A DNA stretch of 64,000 nucleotides from Cranoglanis bouderius. Its lineage: Eukaryota; Chordata; Actinopteri; Siluriformes; Cranoglanididae. Shown piece by piece: positions 11,620 to 22,050 of this stretch. The position numbers and the translations under genes were made by a program. A model generated the notes under the pieces. That model worked only from the letters and a program-made list of their open reading frames with translations. It was not told the DNA's origin and did no database searches. The first letter of the stretch is position 1, and each line of letters opens with the position of its first letter. The DNA lies in assembly GCA_023630585.1 (NCBI GenBank), contig CM042558.1, positions 16,632,300 to 16,696,299 on the forward strand, written 5' to 3'.

Positions 11620-11917
11620 CTTGGCGGACGGTTTTGAGTCTAACGGCTCCTTTGGAGTTCCTCACGGCGCTCAGCACGTCGTACAGCGGTAATCCAGACA
11701 CGGGCAGCGTGTCCACCTCCAGCACCAGCTCTCCCTCGGTCAGAGTGCCGTACTCGTAGCTGATGGAGCCGGGGTCCACGCGGCCCACGCACACGAACTC
11801 TCCGTTCTCCGCTCCGCCCTGCAGCGGCACGTTCACGTCCCCGCGCGCGTCCCGCCGCACCGCGCACTCGCCCGCTCTCGCGCTCCAGTGGGTCCTTTTC
11901 TGCATCGCTTTGGACAT
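11620..11917 (-). CDS. magi1: MAGI-family scaffold protein, first coding exon (PDZ0), best guess magi1
   Basis: The exon encodes 99 codons plus one base, starting at the ATG at 11917-11915. The start reads MSKAMQKRTHWSARAGEC, matching the MSK-x-x-KK-HW opening of MAGI proteins. It continues with GGAENGEF, then SYEYGTLTEGELVLEVDTLP, PVSGLPLYDVL and RLKTVRQG: the atypical N-terminal PDZ0 fold. The exon ends CGCCAAG|GTAAGG, a near-consensus donor in phase 1. MAGI proteins are membrane-associated inverted guanylate kinases (PDZ0, GuK, two WW, five PDZ) that scaffold tight and adherens junctions or synapses. Later domains would lie beyond the left edge of the window. SGLP-x-YDVL and VRQG favour MAGI1 over MAGI2 or MAGI3. 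The stretch before GGAENGEF reads DVNVPLQ, diverged from the family. Strong CpG content fits a promoter-proximal exon. MAGI family 0.9, paralogue about 0.65. Confidence 0.85.
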
Positions 11918-12600
11918 GGTGAGGAGAAAGAAAAGATGAGAAGAGGAGAGAGAGAGGGAGAGAGAGAAGAGTCTCCGGGTCTGTCGGGAAACAGGTGGTT
12001 AAATCCTCCCGGTCTCTGACGGCGCACCAACCGGTTGTTTCAGACGCGGTAAAGTTTCTTCAGCGCTCTTCCCGACATGAGCGCGCGTGTTTCATCCCAA
12101 AATAAATAAATAAATAATATAACTGAAAACAAAGAACAAACAACTCAAGCCATCCTCGAACTTAAATGAAACTCCGTGACTTCAGCAGCTGCTTCTAATT
12201 TACATCCGCTTTATTCCTCATCTTCCTCCTCAATCCTCATTAACGTCGAAACGCCTCGCGCACTTTCTTTTCTTTCTTTTTTTTAATTCCACAAGTTATT
12301 TCCCTCCACCAAAGGGTCCCAAAACTATTTACTCGTCTCCCCTCCCCGGTTAACGCTCTGTCTTACCCAGACTCACGGCTCCTTTAACCAGGTACAACGT
12401 CCTCCGCTTGTGTTTGTTAGTAACGCTCTTTGCGGCTCTTGGGGTGTGTGTGTGCGCGCGCGCGCGCGCCGGCTGTAGTTACAGATCGGCTGGAGAGTCC
12501 GCGCGTGCGCACTGCATTCCTTCGTAGTCCTGATGGCGCCAACCGCACGGTCCTAGCGCCCTCTATTTCATGCGCAGCGTTTACAAAACAGCGCAAGCCC
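11918..12600 (-). promoter_or_regulatory. CpG-rich 5' flank / probable promoter and 5' UTR of the MAGI gene
   Basis: The GC- and CpG-rich island that starts in exon 1 continues to about 12600, then stops abruptly in AT-rich DNA. It holds a GCGCGC alternating run at 12457-12470 and an NRF1-like GCGCGTGCGCACT at 12501-12513, with ATGCGCAGCG near 12570. No convincing TATA box sits at a fixed distance. A purine-rich stretch at 11930-11970 lies just upstream of the ATG on the + strand. The transcription start cannot be placed. A CpG-island promoter is inference from composition and position. Confidence 0.5.
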
Positions 12601-13387
12601 ACCTATTCACTATCACTAGTTTTGCCATTTGAATCTAATGCTGCGTCCCAGTTCGCCTACTTGTACTACGCACTAAAAGTATTTACTCTTTTTTGTGAAG
12701 AATTCGCTGAATGCTTCTGTGTATAAGGGAAAAAACAAATAAATCAATACCATCAGTACCCTAGCTATTCTTTCACCACTGTTGGTCTGACATAACCTGA
12801 TGAAGAAAACCTGCGCCGTGAACGCAGAACCAGTTTTAATTGTCCACAGAGGAACGTTGACTAAAAGTGAGCGTTAGACGATGAGTAAAACTATGTGCTC
12901 TCGTCACTCAGGTTCAACCAGACTGTCCTCTCTGAGCTTCATGACGTCCACTGTCTCCAGTCCTTCTGCACATAACACTTCCAGTCTGACAGGTTTTACA
13001 CACAGCACGGTCGGTCCATGATGAAACCGATGTTTTCTGGGCTGTGACCAAGACCAGTCCACATTCCACAATATGACAGACAAGTAAACATGAGGAACAC
13101 CTGTTTTATTTCTGATTTTTTTTAAAAACAACAACTCATTATTAATAGATAGAGGAGTCAAGAGCTTTTAAAGACAACCTGAAATGAAAACTGACCTTTT
13201 TTTTTTAACATTGTCATGTCTTTGGTCAGATTTCAGTGATATCATGTAGTCTTTTCCTGTTCGCATGTGGGGTCTCTCAGGGATCCGTGAAGCATAACCA
13301 GGCGGTCCGAAATTTTTTAAACACCTCAATACCTCAATAACAATTACTGTATATAATGTCGACTTTAATCTAATGACAATTGATGTC
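12601..13387. other. Intergenic, nothing recognised
   Basis: Ordinary AT-rich sequence upstream of the MAGI promoter. Short frames only, none domain-like. Confidence 0.6.
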
Positions 13388-13720
13388 TATGTAGCATTTT
13401 TTGAAGGAGTCTCCAGTGTAGCAGTCTGAGGTAAATCTTTAAATTTTCTGACATGGGAACATCTTCAGAACCAAGGAGTTTCCATTTTGTGGGTTCTCCA
13501 TAACATGACAGAAAGGCCAGCGAGAAAACAATTGTTTGTAGCTGTCATAATGTAAGTAAGAATCTGTACTAACTTGTTTTGTGGCCGTTTGATAACACTA
13601 AATGCAACAGTAAACAAATTAATATATATATATATATATATATGTCACCAACATTGGGGTGGTAACAGTAGCTTCACTTAATCACACCGCCCTGTCACTG
13701 AATCTTTTCCACATTACTGT
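13388..13720 (-). repeat. Fold-back repeat family, copy C (reverse orientation, degraded)
   Basis: Contains GGAGTCTCCAGTG (13407), the reverse complement of the block in copies A and B. It then has ACAATTGTTTGTAGCTGTCA (about 13528) and ACTAACTTGTTTTGTGGCC, comparable to copies D and E. The hairpin arms are poorly kept; a (TA)n run (13621-13643) interrupts it. Confidence 0.5.
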
Positions 13721-13816
13721 ACACCCCTAAAGGTTCCCCCCCCCCATATTCTATTATGCATCAATACATTTTTGCCCATTCTTGCTAGTCTTTCAACAAC
13801 ATCTAGGGTTAGATTA

Positions 13817-15366
13817 CAGTGGTGCTTGAAAGTTCATGAATCCTTTATATTTTTGCATAAATATGACCTAAAACATCATCAGATTTTCACACAAGTCCCA
13901 AAAGTAGACAAAGAGAACCCAATTAAACAAATGAGACAAAAATATTATACTTGGTCATTTATTTATTGAGGAAAATGATCCAATATCACATATCTATAAG
14001 TGGCAAAAGTATGTGAACCTCTATGATTAGCATTTGAAGGTGAAATTAGAGTCAGGTGTTTTCAATTAATGGGATGACAATCAGGTGGGATCTATCAAAA
14101 TCTGATCTTATTTGTGGAAGTGTATCATGGCACAAACAAATGAGATTTTTGAGGAACTCAGAAAAAGAGTTGTTGATGCTCATCAGGCTGGAAAACGTTA
14201 CAAAACCATCTCTAAAGAGTTTGGACCCCACCAATCCACATTCAGACAGATTGAGTACAAATGGAGGAAATTCAAGACCTTTGTTACCCTCCCCAGGAGT
14301 GAAGACCAACAAAGATCACTCCAACAGCAAGAGGTGTAATAGTCTGCAAGGTCACAAAGGAACCCAGGGTAACTTCTAAGTAACTAAACGCCTCTCTCAC
14401 ATTGGCTAATGTTAATGTTCATGAGTCCACCATCAGGAGAACACTGAACAACAATGGTGTGCATGGCAGGGTTGCAAGAAGAAAGTCACTGCTCTCCAAA
14501 ACGAACACTGCTGAACGTCTGCAGTTTACTAAAGATCACATGGACAAGCCAGAAGGCTATTGGAAAAAATGTTTTGTGGACGGATGAGACCAAAATAGAA
14601 CTTATTGGTTTAAACGAGAAGCGTTATGTAAGAAAGGAAAACACTGCATTCCAGCATAAGAACATTATCCCGTCTGTGAAACATGGTGGTGGTAGTATCA
14701 TGGTTTGGGCCTGTTTTGCTGCATCTGGGCCAGGACGGCTAGCCATCATTGATGGAACAATAAATTCAGAATTATACCAGCGAATTCTAAAGGAAAATGT
14801 CAGGACATCTGTCCATGAACTGAATCTCAAGAGAAAGTGGGTCATGCAGCAAGACAACGACCCTAAGCAAACAAGTCGTTCTACCACAGACTGGTTAAGG
14901 AAGAATAAAGTTAATGTTTCGGAGCGGCCAAGTCAAAGTCCTGACCTTAATCGAATAGAAATGTTGTGGCAGGACCTGAAGTAAGCAGTTCATGTGAGGA
15001 AACCCACCCACATCCCAGAGTTGAAGCTGTTCTGTACTGAGGAACGGGCTAAAACTCCTCCAAGCCGATGTGCAGGACTGATCAACAGTTACCAGAAACG
15101 TTTAGTTGCAGTTATTGCTACACAAGGGGGTCACACCAGATACTGAAAGTGAAGGTTCACATACTTTTGCCACTCACAGATATGTAATATTGGATCATTT
15201 TCCTCAATAAATAAATGACCAAATATAATATTTTTGTCTCGTTTGTTTAATTGGGTTCTCTTTATCTACTGTTAGGACTTGTGTGAAAATCTGATGATGC
15301 TTTATGTCATATTTATGCAAAAATATAGAAAATTCTAAAGGATTCACAAACTTTCAAGCACCACCG
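13817..15366 (+). mobile_element. Full-length Tc1-like transposon (inactive)
   Basis: Flanked by TA at 13815-13816 and 15367-15368. Terminal inverted repeats CAGTGGTGCTTGAAAG (13817) and CTTTCAAGCACCACCG (ending 15366) extend inward for more than 100 bp with small differences, including ATCAGATTTTCACACAAGTC near 13878. At 1550 bp it has the normal Tc1 length. The interior carries a broken transposase (14127-15146). The last 260 bp of a second copy of the same family lie at 63074-63334. Confidence 0.9.
14127..15146 (+). pseudogene. Tc1-like DD34E transposase, pseudogene
   Basis: Starts MAQTNEIFEELRKRVVDAHQ, the helix-turn-helix part that binds the terminal repeats. Catalytic residues remain visible: first Asp in WTDETKIE (about 14580), second Asp in QQDNDPKQ (about 14853), and Glu in SPDLNRIE with 34 residues between, so DD34E. 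The KHGGGSIMVW motif is intact and the end GGHTRY-stop is at 15146. Lesions: a stop and frame change near 14339, a stop at 14381, a frame change back near 14570, and an in-frame TAA at 14982. Families with this fold cut and paste at TA sites in the nucleus. It cannot make a working enzyme as it stands. Confidence 0.88.
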
Positions 15367-15938
15367 TATGTCTCGTTTTGGATATGACTCTTTAATGCAA
15401 ATATTAATTATGCAGCTTTTAGAGATGATCAATCTTTAAAACTTGGTTTAACCAGCATCACTGTTTAAAGCCAGGTGCTTTAATATGAGATTTTGCTTCT
15501 ACAGAATAGTCAAGCGAGTGGATCGGGAGCCATATTTCACAGAATAATCGTGACCTTGTTTTCTTTTTATGTACTTTTATGTCACATACAGTGGCACAAC
15601 ATTACAGGAAAGCGCTTTTATTGTAACAGTTATCTCTGTGTGCTTAATTCATCACCATCAGCTGCATCATTATCACCTGCACAATAGCACTTTAATCATG
15701 AGCTATTTGCAAGTCAAATATTCGAGAACAACACCGATAGAAATTAGTGATTGTTCTCATTTTCGTCACTGTGATCATCTTCATGCATATTAAATTGTGT
15801 GTGTGTGTGTGTGTGTGAAGGAGAGTGTGTAAATGTTTCTCTATGTTGTACTGTATATTCTGTGCTCCTTAAAAAATAACACCAATAATAACACCAACCT
15901 TCTGCTTAATATGCATTTTAAGCCTTAAACCGTGTGTT
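15367..15938. other. Intergenic; short (GT)n at 15796-15818
   Basis: No gene recognised. The only structured element is the GT run. Confidence 0.6.
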
Positions 15939-16260
15939 TGTTTTTTTTCCCCCAGCAGAGCCAACGGAAGCACGGAGCAGGCACGTCCTGCCAGGCCTCC
16001 GCATCTGTGCTTCGTGAGCGATGATGTAACCCATCTAACCCGATTTCCCTCCTGAAAGACGCGGGGATAAAGCATGTGATGATCAAGCAGCCTCGAGACA
16101 CACAGCTCGAGCCTGCTGTTCCCGCCGGTAGCTGAATAAACGCACACGCACAAACAATTTGCAATTGATTTCATGCTAATCAGCTACTAAATCAGAATGA
16201 AAGCACAACAGATCATTTGCCGCAGGCTCAAATAAACAATTTGGTGCGAAACCTACATAT
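15939..16260. other. Single-copy-looking block, possible conserved non-coding element
   Basis: A GC-balanced block (15955-16140) followed by an AT-rich homeodomain/POU-like stretch, CAATTTGCAATTGATTTCAT then GCTAATCAGCTACTAAATCA (16155-16192). It matches nothing else in the window and lacks repeat hallmarks. A function is only a possibility from composition; cross-species alignment would decide. Confidence 0.25.
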
Positions 16261-16834
16261 ATGATGTACATAAACGTACATCACTTTAGCATCATGAGAC
16301 ATGAGATTTTCTCTCCTCTGCACGCCAGCATGAAACTACAAGAGTGGGTCAAAGCGATCTGGCTGATGAACAGAGACAAAAGGGGCACGTTGTCCTTTTT
16401 TTAAAAAAAAATAAATTACTACTCTTTTTAGTCATTCTTCTGCTCTTAAAGCATTTCTCCCTCTATTTAGTTTGCTTCACAGTGCAATCAAGAAGTGTCT
16501 CTGAATGCTATCTGACATGTGGTCTCAGAGAATCTGTTCAGCACATCTGAGAAGCCATTTGAATAAATACTAATTGATTCAAAGTGAAAATCTTTTTCTT
16601 GAAGTAGAACCAGTAGAACGGGTCAGTAAAAAGTCAAAGAAAATGCATTGCAGTGTTAGTTTATGAATTCTGTTTAGACATCTGGTTGGCAAACACTCTT
16701 AGGAAAATAAAGTTAAATCTAGCTCGTGTCTCTGGTGGAAGCCATAAAAAGTTCAGCGTTAGAACTCTACAGAAAAAAAACGTCCATATTGAATAGAGTT
16801 TTGCGCTTAAATATCCAAAGAAGCATTGTGTAGG
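16261..16834. other. Intergenic, nothing recognised
   Basis: A-rich and T-rich runs at 16398-16412; no coding potential. Confidence 0.6.
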
Positions 16835-17240
16835 GCTGTAGTCAAAATCACGACTAGGATTAGCCAAGATCTAAGATAGGGTCAAGACCAAAGGGGTAAA
16901 GGCCAAGTCAAGATCACGTCCAAATGGAAGCGAGACTGAGTCAAGATCAAGACATCAAAACATTAAAGCCATTCATTACAAAGCCATTCATGTATTGTGG
17001 CAACGATTAGGGTTTCTAACTTGGCGCATGTGGGGGGGGAAAAAGACAACGCAAACATTATTATTTATTTATTTATTCATTTATTTATTTTACAAATTTT
17101 CTGACTATATTTAGCTAGACCAATGACCCTGATCTAGACAAGGTCAATTGCAAATGCCAGTAAATCCAAGACGAGTCCAATCAATACAGAAAATGTCTTG
17201 AGAGCAGAATCAAGTCCAATACCACACTTGAGGAACCCTT
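16835..17240. repeat. Degenerate GTCAAGA-rich dispersed repeat
   Basis: Recurrent short motifs (GTCAAGATC, GGTCAAGACC, AAGTCAAGATC, GAGACTGAGTCAAGATCAAG, CAAGTCCAAT) run through the block. A related stretch with AAGTCAAAGTTCAAGAT and CCAGTCCAAGTC lies at 31135-31325. Reads as fossil dispersed repeat, family not named. Confidence 0.45.
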
Positions 17241-17339
17241 TTTGCTATGTAGTCGACTCAAGTGATTCCCAGTCACAACAGCAAACATCATTGGAATCTT
17301 AGATAATCTTGGATAATTACTTACAAAAATGCAGAAAGT

Positions 17340-17792
17340 GTCACATCTATGCCAGAATCGGCTTCCAACTACACTACCCATAACCCCACATGGCCTAAAA
17401 ACATGACCGCCAAGGACTCCAACTCCCATCTCGCACAGTCACACTCACCTGACTACTGATCCCCTTCACCTGGAACTCATTACACCCAACAGTATTTAAG
17501 GAATCACATTCATTCAAGTCATTGTGAAGTACAGTATATGCTGTATTCTTGTGCCAGTTGTTACCAAGCCTTATATTGTAGGCATATTTCATCATAGTCC
17601 TTTCTGGTTTTGATCTTGTTTCTGGTTTCCTTGTTTTTGCTCTTTGCCCAGTTTATGCTGTTCACACATCGCCTGACCTTTGCCTGTTCATTGACCTTGG
17701 TTTTGTCTCACGTTTTGAATCTGTCTGCAAGCTTTATAAGATAAATAAAGCTTTTGTTTACCTGCATCTGCGTCCGTATCTGCCGCCTGACA
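17340..17792 (+). mobile_element. LTR-like fragment with polyadenylation signal
   Basis: Runs from TTCCAACTACACTACCCATA through a T/C-rich middle (TTTCTGGTTTCCTTGTTTTT, about 17620) to an AATAAA signal at 17743-17748, followed by GTTTACCTGCATCTGCGTCC and CCGCCTGACAGA at 17780-17791. This order (short promoter-like part, pyrimidine-rich body, AATAAA, then a GACA-type end) resembles fish retrotransposon LTRs. No partner LTR, primer-binding site or internal coding region is in the window, so a solo LTR or fragment is most likely. An (AAAG)n run follows. Confidence 0.45.
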
Positions 17793-17849
17793 GAAAGAAA
17801 GAAAGAACTGTTAAAAACCAAAAAAGTAAAATACAACGTATCTATATGC

Positions 17850-18376
17850 AAAGAAATGCTGTAGAGCAAAGACGCCTTCAGAATAATGAAATTAAACGTT
17901 TCTATACAGTAAAGAGCAGTAAACAGTAGTAAATGAAACAAAGTCAATATTTGGTGTGACAGAAAAATACAAATTTAAATAAAAATAGTAGTCTCCAGTA
18001 CAATCTGTGCAGTTTTATAAGGAAATGATAAAACTGGTAAGTTTTATTGAGCATCTTGCAGAACCAGCCACAGTTCTTCTGGACACTTTGACTTTCGCAC
18101 TCGCTTCTTATTTTTGCAGCAAAACCCAGCAGCCTTCATTGTGTTTGTCTGAAAAGTGTCTCTTACGTAATATGCTGCTTTCTTTAATGACATAGAAACA
18201 TTTTTCTGTAATATTGAATTTTGTGCTAGAAAACTAATGTTCGGGAATCTAAAGTGTTTTTTTGTACTGACTTGACAATGTAGACGTCATCAAATAAAAA
18301 ATCTATAACAAAGTTTGTACTAAAAAACAAAAATAGAGTGCCTATTTTTTTTTTTTTTTTTTTTTGCACAGTACTG
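17850..18376 (+). mobile_element. Tc1-type deletion element (copy 2 of the 903-1200 repeat)
   Basis: The right end is GCACAGTACTG (18366-18376), identical to the terminal CAGTACTGTGC of the element at 30231-31060. AGTCAATATTTGGTGTGAC at 17941 also matches the subterminal part of that element. The body 18018-18330 matches 903-1200. A T22-23 run (18343-18365) sits where the terminal repeat should continue. No transposase remains. The left boundary is uncertain. Confidence 0.6.
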
Positions 18377-20099
18377 TTGGACATGAGTAAACACTGTAGG
18401 TGTTAATTCGTCACTGTGGATTTTACTGTGAATATAAAACAAAATGACAAGTGGATTCATCAAAGCTACAGTGAAAAAAGATAATGATAAAAGAGGCTCA
18501 GGAGAACTGTATAATAACTGAATAATCCAAGACACGTTATGAAATCATGACATAAATGTATCAGACCTAGGAAAGGGAAAAATTCATCATATGAGGACTA
18601 TAATATATTATTTATTTACACCAATATCAGCATTCCTCGCTTTATATGTATAAGATGTAAGATATCGAGCTGTGATGAGTGTGCATAGTGTTATTACTGA
18701 AGGGGCCTTCTCTGATTCTTGATACTGTACAAAAAAAATCTGATTATTGCATATACTGTATATTGTGTACTGCATAACAACTAGATTAGATTGTGTGTGG
18801 GTACAATGCCAGACGCTGGCTTTTTACAAAACATCGCATAGAAATTAGATCATTTTTAAAAATGCACATATGTATATGTTTTTGATATAATTTATGTACT
18901 TTTGCTCATTTTTCTTTATGACGTGAGTAATAGAGATATGTGGAGAGATAAAAAATTTTTTAAAAGATTTATTTCCCTTTCCCTTCTGTCCTCTTGTCCG
19001 TCTGCTCGAGCCACTCAGACCGGAGAGACAAAAGCCGGTGCACGTGAGAACCCCGTGACCCTGTTGCCAGCCTTGACCCCTCGCCAGTGCACACACGCCT
19101 GGGTCGAGGCAGTTTGACTATCATGTTTGATGTTGTACTAACACTGTCTGGAATTCTCCCAGTTTTACACGCTGAAAACATTTCAGTGAGGTTGTTTAAC
19201 TTGAGGGAAAGTGCATTTCTGCTGCCTGAATACCAAGTCATATCAGCTTTTGAACATCTTCAAAAGATAGCTACTGTAGATTGGTGTTTGGGCCAATTAT
19301 TTCAATTTAAAATATAGACCTTCTCTACTTCAGAAGAAAAACGTATTCAGTTGATTGTTTTAAGACTACACGGGAAGCCTGGCTTCCCAAAAACACATCA
19401 CTGGGCTTCACTTGGAGTTTATTGGACCTTATAGAAGGTAGACCTCTCAAATGGGCGCAACATTGTAACCAGCTGCCAGTCAGTAAATCAGGAATAAACA
19501 TGGCAGACATCTCAAACGTAAACACAATGGCACCAGTCAGAATTGCTTGGAGACTGCTGTAGGTGTTATTTGTAAATAGCATAAATAAACTGTAAAGATA
19601 AACTTCTGTTTTGATTATTCACATTCATTTTTGGAAATTTGTTGTTCATACAGTATATCTAGCTAGCTGTCACTGCCTTCTTCAGCTAGCAGCTAAGCTG
19701 CATTTTGGGACGAAACGGCAGACACTGATAATATCGACCTGAAGACTTTTTATGCTCATAATTATAAGAAGAGACATCAGACCAATGTCTGAGAAGTCCT
19801 TTTAGCTGTCTTGGTACAGTAATTATTGATTAGGTGTGTTTATTATTAGTCTTAGATTCCAAATTCCTGTGAGCGATAAAATGTTAGAATGTGTGCATTA
19901 ATATAAACCTATTGTTCAGGTTACATACTGTATGTGTATACCATGCTGTATATGCCATAATAGAAAGTTTTAATAATCACCAACCACCACTAATGTAGTC
20001 TGATGTTTATTCATACTACACTACATGTAATGTTGTTGTACGCTTCTTTATGCAGGTGACAATACAGCAATCATACTCAGGTGAGGACCAAAACAACAG
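18377..20099. other. Intergenic; short perfect palindrome at 19372-19388
   Basis: GGGAAGCCTGGCTTCCC is an exact inverted repeat around a central T. The rest is AT-rich with no gene signal. Confidence 0.5.
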
Positions 20100-20215
20100 G
20101 TCAGAGAAGCTGAAGGAACCCCACAAAACGTTCGCATGAAACTCCATCAGGCAGTAACCCGGGCTCAGGACTGAACCGATGGCGCTGGAGCTGGGAGATG
20201 GTTATAATGTTATAT
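20100..20215 (-). repeat. Small tRNA-SINE-like fragment
   Basis: AAACTCCATCAGGCAGTAAC and CCCGGGCTCAGGACTGAACC followed by CGCTGGAGCTGGGAGATG resemble the reverse-oriented tail-to-head order of fish tRNA-derived SINEs: primer-like line, B-box complement, then the 'gagctg' stretch. It is short, diverged, and without a clear duplication. Confidence 0.35.
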
Positions 20216-20395
20216 TCTGACTTATGAATATGAATATTCAAATCAGACATTAAAGTCCACGTGTGACAATACTGAAAATGTGACAAATAGCGATTCCAAA
20301 ACTGATTCTACTTGTGTCAACCTATGACAAATTTGAGCGAATTTTCTAGCCTTTCATTGCTTGGTTAGCTATTACTGATTGAAGAAGGATATGAT

Positions 20396-20725
20396 CCATC
20401 CGTCCATTTTCTCTACCGCTTTTCCTACACAGGCCTATCCCAGGGAACTCGGGGCACAACTCAGGGGACACCCTGGATGGGGTGCCAGTCCATCGCAGGG
20501 CAAAATTGCACACACATTCACACACTATGGACAATTTGGAAATGCTAATCAGCCTACAACACAACATGTCTTTGGAATTGTGGAGGAAACCAGAGTACCT
20601 GTAGGAAACCCCTGAAGCACAGGGAGAACATGCTCGCTCCATGCATCCAGGGCAGAGGTAGGAATCAAACTGCCAACCCCAGAGGTGCGAGGCAAGCGTG
20701 CTAACCACTAAGACACTATGTCCCC
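20396..20725 (-). mobile_element. tRNA-derived SINE, copy 1, with 13-bp target duplication
   Basis: Minus-strand copy flanked by AGAAGGATATGAT (20383-20395) and AGAAGGAAATGAT (20726-20738), a 13-bp duplication with one mismatch. The head has the complement of TTAGTGGTTAGCACG (A-box region, about 20697-20712) and the complement of GGTTCAATTCC (B-box-like, 20661-20671). The tail is a (GGAT)n end seen here as CCATCCGTCCATTTTCTCTA. The same body occurs at 36248, 41989 and 53687. Copied through RNA by a partner LINE; no coding capacity. Confidence 0.85.
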
Positions 20726-20738
20726 AGAAGGAAATGAT

Positions 20739-21739
20739 GTATTTCCTAATTGCATATTCATACATATAGCATATTTATAGTTCATGATTTTGTGGTTTCT
20801 AGATTATTAGACACTTTTCATTCTTATATTCTTCTTCATGACAATGTATGTGATAATGAAAGACATTTTAGGACCCTTTTTTATGGAAACTATATGGATT
20901 TAGTCTTCAAATGTGCTCTTTAATGCAAATAATGCAATACATTTGCCAATTACAGTCATGATGACGGACGTCTGGGGAATTTTTTATTACACATATCAGA
21001 CCTTTAGGACCTGGATGTTTTAAAACGCCATGTAAAAATCTGACATGTCTACTCCATCTGAGTCTACAGTGTTGGACATGATGTAGTAAGATGATCTCTA
21101 ATCTAAAGTCCAGCACCGATGTTTTCCACTGAGTAGACCGCAGATCACACATCTTTGCTGACCCCTCACTTTAACTTTCAATGCCAAAGCCTTGCAGGAT
21201 ATGAGAAAAGTAAACATGTAGCATATGTAGCACACACGAAGCCTCAGATCTCAACCCTGGGGAGTGAAATCATACTCACTTTATATACAGAAAAAGACAG
21301 GAACAGGGAAGGGGGATATAATGGGATACAAATGTTGGGAGGATGAAAGCTGAGTCTTTATAAAGTTCAGATCCAGGTGAAAAGCCTTTTCATGAATGCA
21401 GGTCCTAGGACAGTGAGGTTGCTCTGGTATGTGGTGAACTGTTTGATAAATCATCTTTAGATCAGATCTGAGATCAGTCAGAGACAAAGGTCCAGCTCTG
21501 AAGCTGGTGTAGGTGGTTCCAACCTTTAACTGTTATGATGCTATGGGTCAGTGGGTCTCAGACGAGAGAAGGAGAACAAAGACAAGAACCTGAGATTTAA
21601 TGGATTGATGTGTATATAGTGTATATTTATATATTCAATTGCTGGATAATTTTCCACTCTTCCTGACTTAAATAAATAAATAAATAAAAACAAAGAGGGC
21701 TTTGCAGATCCTAGGAAATATGAAAACCTGCACCTTTTT
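20739..21739. other. Intergenic, nothing recognised
   Basis: Short frames only; (AAAT)n run near 21670-21690. Confidence 0.6.
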
Positions 21740-22050
21740 TGTCTTATTAACTGTGAAAAGGAAAAAGGAGAGGCTGATGAGGGAACAACTGCTTGTAGCT
21801 GCTATAACGGAAGTGAGAACATGGACACAGACATCCCACAACAATAACTGCAGCTATAAATGGATAAATATTATGACTGTGTCATTCCTTAATAAATAAA
21901 AATTGTAATCGTTGTCAAATTGCTGTGGTATACAAGGAATAAAACACTTCGGGATGTGCTTTTATAGGAAAATAATCAACGTTGGGGTAGTAACATCACA
22001 ACACGTCAACGCCTCACTGGTTATTTTAATATAACAGCAATATAATATAT
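21740..22050 (-). repeat. Fold-back repeat family, copy D
   Basis: Shows GAGAGGCTGATGAGGGAACA, CTGCTTGTAGCTGCTATAAC, ATCCCACAACAATAACTG, then the arm GGAATAAAACACTTCGGGAT leading into TATAGGAAAATAATCAACG. The second arm is decayed to GGTTATTTTAATATAACAGC (22019). Its order is the reverse of the tail in A and B, so the element is inverted relative to them or has tails on both sides of the hairpin. Confidence 0.6.

Noticed and set aside
11640..11867. Arg-rich minus-strand frame overlapping the MAGI exon
   Set aside because: A shifted frame of the GC-rich exon; the MAGI frame has the start motif and the phase-matched splice donor.
19372..19388. Perfect 17-bp palindrome GGGAAGCCTGGCTTCCC as a regulatory site
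   Set aside because: Single copy, short, no context; noted only as a sequence feature.
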